Positions 1 to 11,863 of a DNA stretch of 39,210 nt are shown in pieces. The DNA is from Penium margaritaceum (lineage: Eukaryota > Streptophyta > Zygnematophyceae > Desmidiales > Peniaceae): the NCBI GenBank assembly GCA_023375785.1, contig SZWC01000043.1:1-39210 (forward strand), written 5' to 3'. Each line of letters begins with the position of its first letter. The first letter of the stretch is position 1. The notes under the pieces are model-generated. The model was not told the origin of the DNA. It did no database searches and saw only the letters and a program-made list of their open reading frames with translations. A program made the translations under genes and the position numbers.

Positions 1-35
<35 letters not shown>

Positions 36-460
36 CGAGCCTCAACCTCTCCCCTCCCCCCAAACAAAACATCACAAGTGTACCGGGGGAGAGAAGCGGG
101 TAGTATATCGTATGTACACAAAACAAACACCGGTGTATCTATACACTTGTGTACCAATTAGGTTGCAGGTTAGATATACTTTTCTAAACACTCCCTCAAT
201 TCACTCCTGGGAGAATGGGGAGGACGAGCGTCGACCCCCTCTCCCCCTCCCCCAACGCCATTATTGTATCGGTGGAGAGTAGTGGGTAGTGTATCGTGCG
301 TACGAAAAACAATGCTCTAATGTATGGATACACTTCTGTTTTAAATCGTTCATTGTTCAGATACAGTTCTCAATACACTCCCCCAATACAATCAAAACTT
401 GGGAGATGGGGAGGGGGGGGGGGGGGTCAAGCCCCCCTCCCCAAAAGGAAAAGTGTATCC
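1..460. repeat. Degenerate tandem repeat (~190 bp) bounded by G tracts
   Basis: The window opens with 35 consecutive G. A C-rich block beginning near 36 recurs near 225 and again near 427, giving unit lengths of about 189 and 196 bp. Shared landmarks are the C-rich start (tcaacctctcccc at 42, tcgaccccctctcccc at 231, tcaagcccccctcccc at 427), gagagaagcgggtagtatatcgt versus gagagtagtgggtagtgtatcgt, and a closing gggag-atggggagg block. A 14-G run (413-426) closes the second unit. The array may continue to the left of the window. No coding potential is credible here. Confidence 0.65.
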
Positions 461-3400
461 AGGGGTTGTATTTGTGATTGGATATTTTAGAGAGACATTT
501 GTGTACATGACTGACTATGTATGAGAATGTTTAAGAACTATGTGGCCTGTCGATCTTCACAAATCGACGAGGTCGGTGGAAGCAACTTCACAATCCAAAA
601 CCAGGCGTTCACCTCGCAAGCGTAACGTTCCATTTTAATATTTGTGGACAATATCTACCCCCCTGACTCTTAAAACTGACGTCTAGAATTATAAGAATTG
701 TGTGATCCTTATATTCGATGTGATTTTCCGGGTTCAATTATTTTAGTGATCTGTATTTGCCGAATTTGTGGAAAACTGGAACTTTAAATTTGATGACAGA
801 GATAGTTCGACCTTTTTGTGATCCTTAATTTCGACAATCTTGGTCGTGTTATCGACCGCACTATGCATCCAGCGTGCCAATTTCACTTGTGAAATGCAAC
901 ATTTGAATGTTGAAACAATTTCACATGCCCGCCACACGCGCACATGTATGTTTGGACCATTTCGCTGGGGCCTCCTCATCTGACAGTCATAAATGCTGTC
1001 AGGCAAGCGGTCGACCCAGCCATTCCAAACCAGCACCGACAGATGCACTTTGCACACACACGCATGTGGAGGAATGACCGAGGAAAAAAATCCATGGGCA
1101 ACTATATGCGAACTGCTTGGTTTGCGACTTGCATAGACGCGAAGTGACGGGTCCAGATCGCGACGATGGTAGGTGCCTGTTTCGGTTGCCAGTAAATTAT
1201 AAAGGTCGACTTTGGACTTCTATGTCCAGCTTATGCCTAGTTTCAAGCCGCAGATATGCGAGGACCTGCTATCCTTGGAAACCAAGGAACGCAGTCTCGC
1301 ATGTTCTCTTCTGGCGACCGAGTACACAACGATGCTAATAGATGGCGACCCTTTTGTTTTCTCGGCAGGTTCAACGGCATTTCTCAAAGACACACCCTCT
1401 CTTCTCCTGTCTAAAAGAACAGCACCCAGAAATGAAGCACCCACAAGAGTGGCAAATGCGACTCACACTGGCACTCGCCACTCTCACTCGATTCTTGCTT
1501 CTGATTGGCCAGTGTTTTCTGTGGTACATTTCTAGTTTGTCAACTCATGTTGGCATCGATTCGTCTGATGCCGGACGAATTGATGCCAGCATCCGCCGGT
1601 TTTATTGCACGTTTCTCAATCTTTCATTCCGTCGGCTGTATGTTCACCCCCCATCACATAGACATCCAATAGGATGGTGCTTCCAGAATAGGCCTCTCAA
1701 CCAGGAAGCGGTATGGCAGTATCCAGGAACGAATCCCAACGGGGGGTAGTCTACGTCAGGAGGGGGATCAGACTCGGAATCTGGCACAAATTTATCCAAA
1801 ATTCATTAACAATAAAGTAGAAAAGAGTCAGAGGTCAACCAGACGCCAACAGCTAGTGACCCCGGTTGCACAAAAAACAAAGGACACTATTTGGCACTTT
1901 AAATTTGACAAACTTTAATGCAAATTACTTTTGTGGTCCTTCAAATTTGTTGAAAAATATATCGTATCCTATTCCGATCACTCCATAAATAGTTAATATT
2001 GAAATTAAAGATCAAGAGGTAACAAATGCAAAAAAATGTCCGCATGTGCCAAAACCCAAAACGCATACCCCCGCCAAATTGGAATAAAATAATGCGACCG
2101 CTCCATCTTAGTCTACCTTTGACTACCGTGCCATTTATTTCAGTGGGCTTTCTTGCACACAAAACGGTTCCTTTGAGACCTCGACGTTAAACGACCCAAT
2201 ATGTGATCGAAAGCCCCCCTCCCCAGCCCTGTCCCCTCGCCGGAGTGAAGAAAATCATCTTCTTGTTGCCGCTCGAGTGACAGTGGCAGCAAGAACTTGA
2301 CTGTCGCTCTCCCACCAGCTAAGCTATTGCATTCCTGTTGCTCGATCGGCAATCCACCTCGCTCCATGCAGAAATGACCTGCATTAGGCACGAACATCTT
2401 TCATAATGATATAGTGACGACTAATGTATTACATAATAACACAAAATTATCCTTAGGGTAAAAACTATATCACATGATGTAAAAATATATTTGTACAACG
2501 CTTTGAACAAAGGGATTTTATCTACTGATTCCTTGAAAAGATATAGAGCATCAAATACCCAGGTAAGTTCAATGAATATTCCAAAGAGATGTACACAAAT
2601 GAATGTCTGTATGATACACATGAAATATTGCTCTTGTTCTATAACTCGTTCTTAGAAGGATCCTTGTCATATGTTCTATTCTTGTACACAAGTCAGGATG
2701 TACATGTATTTGGAGCGATTAAGCACAGATGTCATATCAAGTCATTTAGAGACCAAGCATGATGCCCCTAGCCGGCCCCACAATGTGGCATCGTAGATCC
2801 ATTTCCCAGTATTCCGACACCGGTGCTCTTGCTTTAGGGTAGAGAGTATGAAAGTTGCCCTGAAAGGTCACCAGCAATCACATTCCTTGCTCTTCCTTTC
2901 GATTCAGTAGATGTTTTCAGTCTTCATACGGCCAGGCATTACCACTCCGAGGATGAGCGAAATCCGCTCTATGGCCCCCTTGGCAAAACTGTGAAAGAGA
3001 ATATCCTTGATGGTTTAGGAGAGCCTGCAAAATGGTTTTGCAGTCTTTTAGGAGCATCCGGCCACTCTTGTCTACTATGGAGAGCTCAAGGAAGCAGACC
3101 TCGAGCCTGTGCTCCTTTGCCTATGAAAGGAACAACTCCTCCCATGTAAGAATGTTACAGTTTCCAAGAGTGGGCAACGAAAGGTCCTGATGAAATGCCA
3201 AGCGATCTATGTCCAGTTACGTCATTGCTACAGACATGGCTCTGTTCCCGCCAGTTAAGTGGCCCTCAGTGTCACTCTGGGGACCGTCACTATCAGTGCG
3301 GTTCCCATTGCTTCCTTATGCCTCCAACATTGTACCTGCGGCGGTGTCACATGGCCCTTCCTTAGTGGCCCTAGAAAGTGCGCGTGGGTTGGCTGTCATT

Positions 3401-4824
3401 CCCCAAGGTCATCCTTAGGATGGGGTGGCGGCTTTGCTTGAGGAACACCACTCTTCCCTTTCTTCGCCACTTCATTTCACCTTGCCCTCTAGCTTAGGTC
3501 CAGCCTTGGATGACCTGAACAACCTTGTAATGGATGGGCTAAATGCCCTACTTCAATGTGACGAGTCCTGAACGAGGGTTGAAGGAGCGAACTATTCGTG
3601 GAAATAGGTTGACCCTTAAGGGGTCGAAGTTTTCCATTTATACTTCATAATCACCAACTTAATGGGTCCAGATCTGTCAGCACCCACAACCGATGGCCAG
3701 CGAATGAGCATTGACACTGTGAGGAGCTCTCTAGCATTCAGATTAACTTGAATCAACTGAAGGTGTCATTGTTTGAGAGTGTTGACACTAAAGTCCTTGG
3801 TGGTAGTCTTGTGCATCTAGGTATCCAAGAGCAACAAGGAGTACAGGAGAGGAGCGAATCAGGCTAAGTGATATTTTCTCAGCGCAATCTGAGATTGACG
3901 CTTGTTGGACGCACTGGTTTAGTTCTTGCTATCCGGAAGTGAACCTCCCGCCTTGGTTTGCAAAACCTATGGGTATTCTTTTCAACCCCTCCTCCCCTCC
4001 CTCTACCTATATGGCTTCCAGAAACAGTCCCTGACTATGCCCAACCAGTGGTAAGTCCTACAATAAATTTAAATCACAGAAAGAAGTGAATAACTTCTTA
4101 CGATACTAGCCACATGCTATAGCATAGAATCTGATAATATGCCACATCTTGAGGACGTTATTCACGAATGATGAAGGAGGACAGAGGGGTCAATGAGGGT
4201 GGAGGACATTGGGTAATGCCAAGAGGAGTCACGTAGCCTAAGAGCGATGCCATAATGCAATCCCATGAGAGCGTTTTGTCTCAGCATGGATCTCCACAGG
4301 TCTCACAATCACCATTTCCTACGCACCCACGGACATATGTGTAATTAAGATAGATGACATGGATTAACATTTATGCCATATATTCCCGAATCTCCTCAAT
4401 TCTCAGCTACTCATTGTTCTGTATTGAATTCTTTGTGGCCTATTTTGCATTCCCCTTCCACTTACCTTAGTTTATGTCTAAAGGGGTCACACACAATGTG
4501 ACTGGAATGGTAACATTTGTGTTATTATCAAAGCCCAATCTTCAAGTGGGTTGCAATGATCTTGGTCCTTTTTTATGCACTATTGTCTGAATGGTGGTTG
4601 TTTGTACGAGCTTGCTACATGTGTAAGTCAAACTCCACCCCCACTGTAACGATCTCCTAGAGGTTATTGTTGAGTTTGTGAAATAAATTCATAATAGGTG
4701 TTGTCCTTTTGGCCATAGAAATGTTGAGGTCTTGAGCAAAGAATCCATTGTTTACACAGCAATGCCTTCATCTGTTGCAATCAAACAACTCGTGTCTCAT
4801 CTTCCTCTTCATCTAGCTCTATAA
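461..4824. other. Intergenic stretch with no recognised gene
   Basis: Open frames here are short (at most about 135 codons), lack recognisable motifs and look like chance frames in AT-rich DNA. Parts of 2700-4800 have the texture of old, mutated transposon sequence, but I could not tie them to a family. The clearest local structure is the hairpin at 1551-1588, listed separately. Confidence 0.5.
1551..1588. repeat. 15-bp inverted repeat (hairpin)
   Basis: TGGCATCGATTCGTC (1551-1565) pairs with GACGAATTGATGCCA (1574-1588) at 14 of 15 positions, and the remaining position would be a G-U wobble in RNA. The loop is 8 nt. No gene adjoins it, so a regulatory role is not supported beyond the structure itself. 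Confidence 0.6.
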
Positions 4825-6560
4825 AATGGACATGGTATGCTAGCCTCAACTGAAGGATGCAAGCACCAACGAGTGGCAACAACTACCAAAGGGAGGCGGG
4901 TGCATGTCCTTTTACTACATGTAGAGGCATAAGATTATCTTCAGGGAGCACGCGAACACATGTGGTAAATTGGGACCAAGCTCTTCTTGTCGTTTCAGTG
5001 TCAACATAGAAAACATGACTTACATGGTGACACAAAATGAGTGACTCGAGGTTGCAGAGCCGTGCCTGTATCTGTTCAGGCCAGTATATAACATGATTGC
5101 CTTAGAATCACGTAGCTCATCTTTCCTTCTATCCAATGCACCAAGAGTCAAATCATTCTATGGAGGAACACCCAAGATCTGGCCTTTTTTTCAACCACGG
5201 TAGTGTACCGTTGGCGGCATGACTAACGGTGGTGATGGCCACTTGAAGTGCCCTGGCTGATAATGAGACATCAGAGTGCCATTCTTGAAGCAACGTTGGT
5301 CCTTAATGATCCTTCATTCATTGACCAACCATACTCCAAGGCGTACTTTGGCCTCATTAGGTCTTCCGGGGTCATTCTTTGGTCATTAGGGATGAATTCC
5401 CATCACTTGGTTTCCCCTCGTAAGACCCGACCTTTGGCCAGGCAAAATTTCCTCAATTCTCCATTCCTATGCCAATCTTGCAGTTTTTCTCATTTAGATT
5501 CCAAAACTACCTTCGTGTTCCAAATTCAAGGAATCATTCAAGTCATAATCAGTGACGTCGACAATCTCCAGCTTACTCTAACCCCCCTTTGGGAGCGAGA
5601 CATCCCGGTTCGCTTGCGGTACTCCTGAAGGATGGCATTCATCCCTCCGACATTAAATTTGTGGGCAGGCATGTACGAGTTTGTACTTCACAAGGTAACC
5701 CCATCCCCCGGCACAACAACAGTCGTCAAGGATGGCCTTCATCGCAAACTCTTGTCCTCCCTCAACAATCACTAGTGCAATAGCGGCTAAAAACTCCAAC
5801 CACGGAAGTGCTCAGACGAATAACCGTGGAGCCTGTGCTTGGTGATGTAGAACCCAGCATGGACTGGTATGGAAAGCAAAAGAGCCAACCGCGCCACCAT
5901 GTGTGTCCGCATTTCACGTACCATGGGATGTCAACTTGTCTGAATGGACCCCGCTTAGCTTGACATGCACATTATGAGAAGCAGACAATCACCGACATTG
6001 ACCCTCGCATCTACGTTTTGACAGTGTGATTGATCATTTTGCTTCTCTTGCCCCTTCATCAATTATTTTTGTGTTTCTCTCCAAATCTGCTCGAAGTCAC
6101 ATGCAATAAATTCCATCACGAGCAGGTTACTTGTGATGTGCAAAGCAAGGAGTGTGGCAGGCAACATCCCGTTCACCGCCTCATCTTGTTTTCTGCCTTT
6201 TGAGGCAAATGCGAAAGAGTTGTAACCCACTTCAAAAACTGCCGGTCCCATGTCGTCTTTGGGTCATTCACTATACAAAGGAGCTTTTCCAGTGCTTGGT
6301 TTGTCCATTGTGTCTGTCCATCAGTTTCTATTTTAAATTAGTCGACAGTTATACAGTGTTGTCATACCATTGCATGAGTTCCCGTCAAAACTTGTTGGTG
6401 AGATAAGAGTCACAGATACTCATAATGGACTGCTGCATGCCATGGAGGCATACCACATACTGAGGGAAGAGCTGAACACTGACCTTCATGTTGACCTTGC
6501 ACTTGGTTGACTTACAAGCCCATTGTGAAGCACTCGACAAATGACTCGATAAAGCTACTC
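4825..6560 (-). mobile_element. Decayed chromodomain-Gypsy remnant (3' LTR plus 3' pol)
   Basis: This region aligns by eye, with many substitutions and indels, to the Gypsy copy at 35393-37150 in the same orientation. The LTR-like part (4825-5582) shares gctagcctcaact, the gggagcac-cg-aacac-tgtggta block and agaatcacgtagctca. The internal part (from 5583) matches the chromodomain end (ggatggcattca), the integrase C-terminal region (ggaccccgc-tagcttgac) and the integrase core up to the block at 6365-6450 (atgagttc-cg-caaaacttg, catgccatggaggca). Every frame is broken. The right edge fades near 6480-6560. Identity is perhaps two thirds, so it is much older than the right-hand copy. Confidence 0.75.
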
Positions 6561-8750
6561 CATGTGGTCAGAAATCCCAAGGATGGATTGCCATTGGTGC
6601 ATCTTTTAGTCGACGGAGACGATGCACACGTTGCATTCCTAATGGCAGTAACTATTGTTGCTCTTTTAAAACATGGATTGACCATATTATTTTGACCCAC
6701 AAACTCAGGGATGCATCTCTAAACACGGTCATGTCGTAGCCAGGATGCACCTCATAGGTAAGGGGTCCACGTAGTTGGTGGAAATTTTCAACACTAGTTT
6801 GATGAACTGAGTGTGCGGAGCAGTTCATCCTTCTTTCATACATCAAAATTCTCACGCTCGAGCAAGCTCATGACGCCAACTACGACTATAGCCACTCAGA
6901 AATGAAATTGAGATCTTGATACTCACCCTTTTAGTGGCATTTGATGCTTCACGAGTGCGTCATTTGGACACGTATTTTGTTTCGCTAGGAAGTCCATTCT
7001 GGCCTACCTATCGAGACATAACTTGTACAATGATATAGATGTTGCTCCATTGCATGGTGTGTCAAGCTCCACGACTAATGGGACAATTTTAAAGAAATGC
7101 AAAAATATTTCCTGTATAATTTGTTCAACGAAGGATTCTCCCTGTCGTTTAGTCACCAAAGTGTGTGCCTTACTTTAGCATAAACATTCGCTTACGAGGC
7201 ACATAATTACATGTTCTTCAACAATGACGAATGAAGGGAGGCCTTCAGAGAGGAAGTGTAAAGTTCTCATGGGAGATAGCTTGAACTTTTGCAATGTTCT
7301 TGTCGTTCAAGTATCATCACATGAGATAACATAGGCATGGACATATCCTCAGCAAACCAAGGTTATTGGCTGATAGTGATTTGTAGGAGCCATCGGTTGA
7401 GCATTGTTCTTTCAACATCATACATCTAATTTCCTCCATTTTTTAGCACGCAAAGCATTGCAGAAAAGAATGGCAGAGATATGGTTTTCCTCCTGCGCAA
7501 TGAAGGCTTGCCGTTAGGAGTCCCATGACCCCTTGAAGTACCCTTGCTCCCAACATAACAACAATGCACCATCCTTGGTAGTCGATCAACATTGATTAAC
7601 TGACCATGCTGGCATCAAGGCGTGTTTCAGTCTTATTGTTTCTTGTAGGGGTCAGTGTTGGTCCCCATGAGCAAACCTCTTAGCCTCTTTCACCCTTGAC
7701 TGTGCAACTAGTTTTAAATGATGAGCCAGATCTTGCCCAATCTCCCGTGTTTACTCTAAATGTATGGACATATTTCCCATCATTCTAAGCCTCAAGCGGC
7801 TAGGCGCAATGTACACCATCTTGGTTGTACGCAAATAACCACTACACAATTATCAAACATTGGGTTTTCTTAATTTCCACTGGAGAAAATGGAGAAGAAA
7901 AACCTACCAGTCGCACATAACATGAACCTCATGTTTTACTTTGTGCGGAATAATGATTGGCCTGATCTAAAGGGTAAGGATGGAACCGACACCAAATCCC
8001 ACAACGTTGCACGTGGCTGGAATAGGTCAAGTATGGAGGTACTGTATGAGGGGAAACCAACTATGATGGATTGGGAAACACACAGATCTCATTGATGCTC
8101 TGTTACCAAATTCGAAAAGGTCGTTATTCGCAGCATACTCATATTCACGAGGGAACAAACCCTCTTGAGGTGGTTGTTTTTGGTACATGTGACTTCTCCA
8201 CCTCTATTGAATAACAAAGATTCAAGAAGCTCCCCGTTCATTGATGCCATTATAGCACAACGTAGTGCTATACCTCTTTGTCTATGCAAAACACCATCTC
8301 AAAGGAGACCACGTAATAGATTTCATGTGGAATGGGTGTCCAAAATGAAAAGTGTGAAGAAGATTATGGTAAAATTCGTACAAGAAAGATGGAGTGGAAA
8401 TAAGGTAGATGCGCACATCCGGCACTCACTTGTCGCATGTTAAGCCCTCCCCTCCCCCCTTCTCTTGTGAGAAAGACAAGTCGGCCGATATAAAATTCTA
8501 ACAGGTGAACATCATGAACAATTTAATACTCTGTTTGCCGCTTCAAGTTATCGACTTGCATACTTGGAAGTGTATTCATAGCCATAAAATTATTTTACAT
8601 GCCATGCGATTTTCCATGATCATTTCATTTCTCTTGAAGAAGTTTGGGAGAATCATAAATCGTGGGATGAAACGAGTTTCACCAGTGTAACCGAAAAATC
8701 CAAAGATCTGTCATTCGATAAGGCAGAGTTAAGTCCTTGACACATCCCAC

Positions 8751-8788
<38 letters not shown>

Positions 8789-9647
8789 CCCCAAAGTAAT
8801 TTATATTTTTATTATTTAGATGAAGTAGTAATCATGTTATGGAAGGAGCCTTGTTGTTTTGAACATACTCATATAAGAAACTTCTTGAATTTAAATTTAT
8901 TCTAGAAATTTATGAAAATAATTCTGTGAAAAGGATGGATATCGTATCTTTTCATTCGGTACAACGCTCTCCGAAAGGCATTCAAAATTTGGTTACTGGT
9001 GTCAAACGATGTTGGTATCTTGAACAAGCAGGGTCGACCGAAGGCTGTGCCTTGCTGGTCGCGGACGACTCTGTCAGCCGTAATGCTGTGTGGGAACCAC
9101 CGGTGAGTCACGCTGAGGTGAAGAATCTGTGGATCGGGTAACATTCTCAGCTGGCGCAGGGGTCCGACGACCAGCAAAGGTTGCTGACGTGGCAAAGCAC
9201 AGGTCTGAGACTGATTGAATGATGTGGGTTGCCGTGGAAGTTGGCGCTGACGCCCCATCCTGTCGGCCCGCAAGCGGCCGGCAGTTGATGTGGCGCTCGC
9301 CGCCTCCTGAAAATAAAAGTGACAGGAAATGTTGCGAAACAGATGCAGGAAAACGAGTCTTCACGAGAAACGTTCGAGAACACCTGAAATGTAGTCGCAA
9401 ACCATCATCCCGATTCATGGTGATGAGGGAGAAGGCGAAGGCCCGTTTCGGAGTTCGTGTACACGCTTGGTTGCGGGGGGAGTTGCCGGTTCGCATGGTC
9501 CGTTCGGCCGGAGACCAACCACGCGGGTCAGCGTCTTCGGCAGTCAAAAGATGTGATCTCCCACGTTGTCTTCAACGCTGGTTCTCGCTTTCTTCTCGTT
9601 CACTTCCGACCACCTTTGCACTTGCCTGAACTAGCCTCGGACTAGCC
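6561..9647. other. Non-coding stretch upstream of the ACP gene; no recognised gene
   Basis: No open frame here resembles a known protein. A sequence one mismatch away from the complement of an initiator-Met primer site (gctctgttacca, 8096-8107) hints at another eroded minus-strand LTR element, but no matching LTR pair was found. An AT microsatellite lies at 8754-8785. From about 8900 the DNA becomes more GC-rich and leads into the ACP gene. The roughly 100 bases before 9648 are pyrimidine-rich and plausible as its 5' leader. I see no convincing TATA box. Confidence 0.45.
8754..8785. repeat. (AT)n microsatellite
   Basis: An uninterrupted alternating AT run of about 16 dinucleotides within an AT-rich stretch. 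Confidence 0.95.
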
Positions 9648-10773
9648 ATGGCTGCCAACGCCATCACCTGCTCTGCACGCGTGTCCCTGGCCAGCTTCAG
9701 CGGCCTGAGGCAAACCACCCGGACTTCAGTGGCATGCACCCCGGCTGTCCGCGTAGCCCCCAGGCGCCTCTCCATCTCGTGCGCGGTGAGGAAATGTAGC
9801 AGAGGGAAAAGGCCGGAGCGCCAGAGCTGCGGTCGTTGCGGGCAGCTTGCAGATTCCCGCATTCTAACCTGCACATGCATTTCGACATGCACGTGTCAAT
9901 CTGGGCTAATGTCAGCGTCCACACTAATGTTGTGCGGCACTACCGTTCGGTCAATGGCCAGTGGAACGGCGTCTTATTGTGTTTGGGCAAGATGCCACGC
10001 GGCTATGTCCCCATCACTTCTGTTCCCACCTCCAGACTAGTTGTTGAGCACGTAGATGTCTGAAGCTCCTATTGTTAGTTGCTAAGCGCATTCCACATGT
10101 TGACAATGGCAGGCCTCAGACGACACGGTGGCCAAAGTGCGCGGCATCATTGCAAAGCAGCTCGCAGTGGACTTGGAGAAGATTGCAGCGGACTCGAAAT
10201 TTGTCGACCTTGGTGCCGACTCCTTGGACACTGTGAGCCCGCATTTGACTCAGACCATTGGCGTGTGCAATGTGCTGTGTTGCGGTCGCTGATTGGCATT
10301 GTTGGTTCTTGAGCACCCCCCCATCCCCACCCCTCCCCCCCCCCCCCAACTCCCTTCCTCTTCCTACCCACTCTGCTTAGACCTCCGGTGGAGATTTGTT
10401 GCTGCTTCGTCACCTCACAGTAGCCAGGGTCAACTCGCCTGCTTCTTCTTCCCCGACAGAAAGCTGGTCTCTCCTTGCTGTCCGGCCCGCTCGTCGCAAC
10501 TGCCTCGCGGCCGCCTCGTATTAGCTGACAGCGTGTCGTCGCCCACCGTGATAAGAGTGGCACCTCTCTCATTTTCTTGGGTGTGTGCGGACAGGCTTGT
10601 GAATTGTGAATCTCACGGTTGTGGTATGGCGTGGAACGTTGTCTCAGGTGGAGATTATGATGGCGTTGGAGGAGCAGTTCGACATCACCCTCGACGAGGA
10701 GGGTGCTGCAAAGATTGCCACAGTGCAGGAGGCAGCAGACCTCATTGAGGATCAGGTTAAGGCCAAGGCCTGA
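9648..10773 (+). CDS. Plastid acyl carrier protein (type II fatty acid synthesis), three exons
   Basis: ACP carries growing acyl chains on a phosphopantetheine arm in plastid fatty acid synthesis. Exons 9648-9785, 10113-10232 and 10648-10773 join in phase 0 (46, 40 and 41 codons plus TGA) to give 127 residues. Both introns are GT-AG (GTGAGG...GGCAG, GTGAGC...CTCAG). Exon 1 encodes a Ser/Thr/Ala/Arg-rich, acid-free transit peptide and ends at SISCA. The mature protein probably begins with [17 protein letters not shown]. Exon 2 ends in the GADSLD motif, whose serine (residue 83) is the phosphopantetheine site. Exon 3 supplies the [13 protein letters not shown] helix and the acidic C-terminal half. 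The start codon has good context (agccATGgct), no upstream ATG continues the frame, and the length is typical for plant pre-ACPs. No domain is broken, so the gene looks functional. It is the only clear host gene here. Confidence 0.93.
9786..10112 (+). other. ACP intron 1
   Basis: A 327-bp GT-AG intron between codons 46 and 47. It falls almost exactly at the boundary between the transit peptide and the mature protein, so exon 1 is essentially a targeting exon. Confidence 0.88.
10233..10647 (+). other. ACP intron 2
   Basis: A 415-bp GT-AG intron directly after the GADSLDT codons and before VEIMMALEE. It contains a C-rich run near 10335-10347 and a pyrimidine-rich 3' half. Confidence 0.88.
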
Positions 10774-10777
10774 ACTT

Positions 10778-10936
10778 TGTAAACAGTTTACACTGATTCT
10801 TGTTAGTCGAAATCTGCTTCGGCCTTTCTCGAAGGGCTGTTTTACACTGAGTATCTCTGTCCTGTCTCCACATCTGCTCCTCTCACAATCCGCCTCATGA
10901 GAATTGGAATGGATGGCTGTAACTCCTGGGAATAAA
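10778..10936 (+). terminator. Candidate ACP poly(A) signals
   Basis: TGTAA occurs at 10778-10782, only 5 nt after the stop, and AATAAA occurs at 10931-10936. AATAAA is the general eukaryotic or plant signal and TGTAA is the chlorophyte-type signal. AATAAA, about 160 nt after the stop, gives the more usual 3' UTR length. Which one is used cannot be told from sequence. Confidence 0.5.
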
Positions 10937-11411
10937 CTCCCAGAGCACAGTGCATGTATCTTCACAAATGCATGAAACTTCCAAAGAGGAAAACCCCTCT
11001 GAGCCTAAAATAATACTGACATAGTGCATCACGGTAAATGCGTCGAGTGCTTTCTAGATGGGACTCATTCCAACAGTGATCACCTTGAAGAGCACTGTGA
11101 CCACGCTGGTAGTGTTATGCTTGTCCTTGTCATGAAGCAAAACCAGGTTTTCATTGAAGGTTGGAGACACTACCTGGATGGTAAACATTCACGTTCTGCA
11201 ACAATGCAGAACGTGGTCCCAACACTGAGGTTATGCTCCGAACTTCAGACGGTTACATTTCCAGTTGTGTGAGACTACATGACTAGAGGGTGATGTAGGC
11301 TGAGAATGTGGAATTCTAAGCACCACGTACGAACTATAACCGGACAAGTGAAAAATCAGGGTGTTCACCCATATGCATGACTTGACAGATCATTGACCAT
11401 ACCAGAACCGG
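10937..11411. other. ACP downstream region with a perfect hairpin
   Basis: No gene is seen. At 11190-11215 there is a perfect 11-bp inverted repeat (CACGTTCTGCA / TGCAGAACGTG) around a 4-nt loop, about 420 bp beyond the ACP stop. The segment ends at the assembly gap. Confidence 0.6.
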
Positions 11412-11863
11412 NNNNNNNNNNNNNNNNNNNNNNNNNNNNNNNNNNNNNNNNNNNNNNNNNNNNNNNNNNNNNNNNNNNNNNNNNNNNNNNNNNNNNNNNN
11501 NNNNNNNNNNNNNNNNNNNNNNNNNNNNNNNNNNNNNNNNNNNNNNNNNNNNNNNNNNNNNNNNNNNNNNNNNNNNNNNNNNNNNNNNNNNNNNNNNNNN
11601 NNNNNNNNNNNNNNNNNNNNNNNNNNNNNNNNNNNNNNNNNNNNNNNNNNNNNNNNNNNNNNNNNNNNNNNNNNNNNNNNNNNNNNNNNNNNNNNNNNNN
11701 NNNNNNNNNNNNNNNNNNNNNNNNNNNNNNNNNNNNNNNNNNNNNNNNNNNNNNNNNNNNNNNNNNNNNNNNNNNNNNNNNNNNNNNNNNNNNNNNNNNN
11801 NNNNNNNNNNNNNNNNNNNNNNNNNNNNNNNNNNNNNNNNNNNNNNNNNNNNNNNNNNNNNNN
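11412..11863. other. Assembly gap (452 N)
   Basis: A run of N. The right edge abuts a run of nine C (11864-11872), which suggests that the assembly broke at a homopolymer tract. Any open frame crossing this gap is meaningless. Confidence 0.99.

Noticed and set aside
978..1002. Short inverted repeat CTGACAG / CTGTCAG
   Set aside because: A 7-bp stem with a 9-nt loop is expected by chance several times in a window of this size.
1342..1749. 135-codon plus-strand frame
   Set aside because: No motif, no splice context and overlapping open frames in other phases. Most likely chance.
2140..2397. 85-codon minus-strand frame
   Set aside because: No recognisable similarity and no supporting context.
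5248..5628. 126-codon plus-strand frame
   Set aside because: It lies in the decayed Gypsy LTR and is antisense to the element.
10147..10965. Minus-strand 272-codon open frame over the ACP gene
   Set aside because: It is antisense to ACP exons 2 and 3 and both flanks, with low-complexity content from the C-rich intron. The plus-strand ACP explains the region fully.
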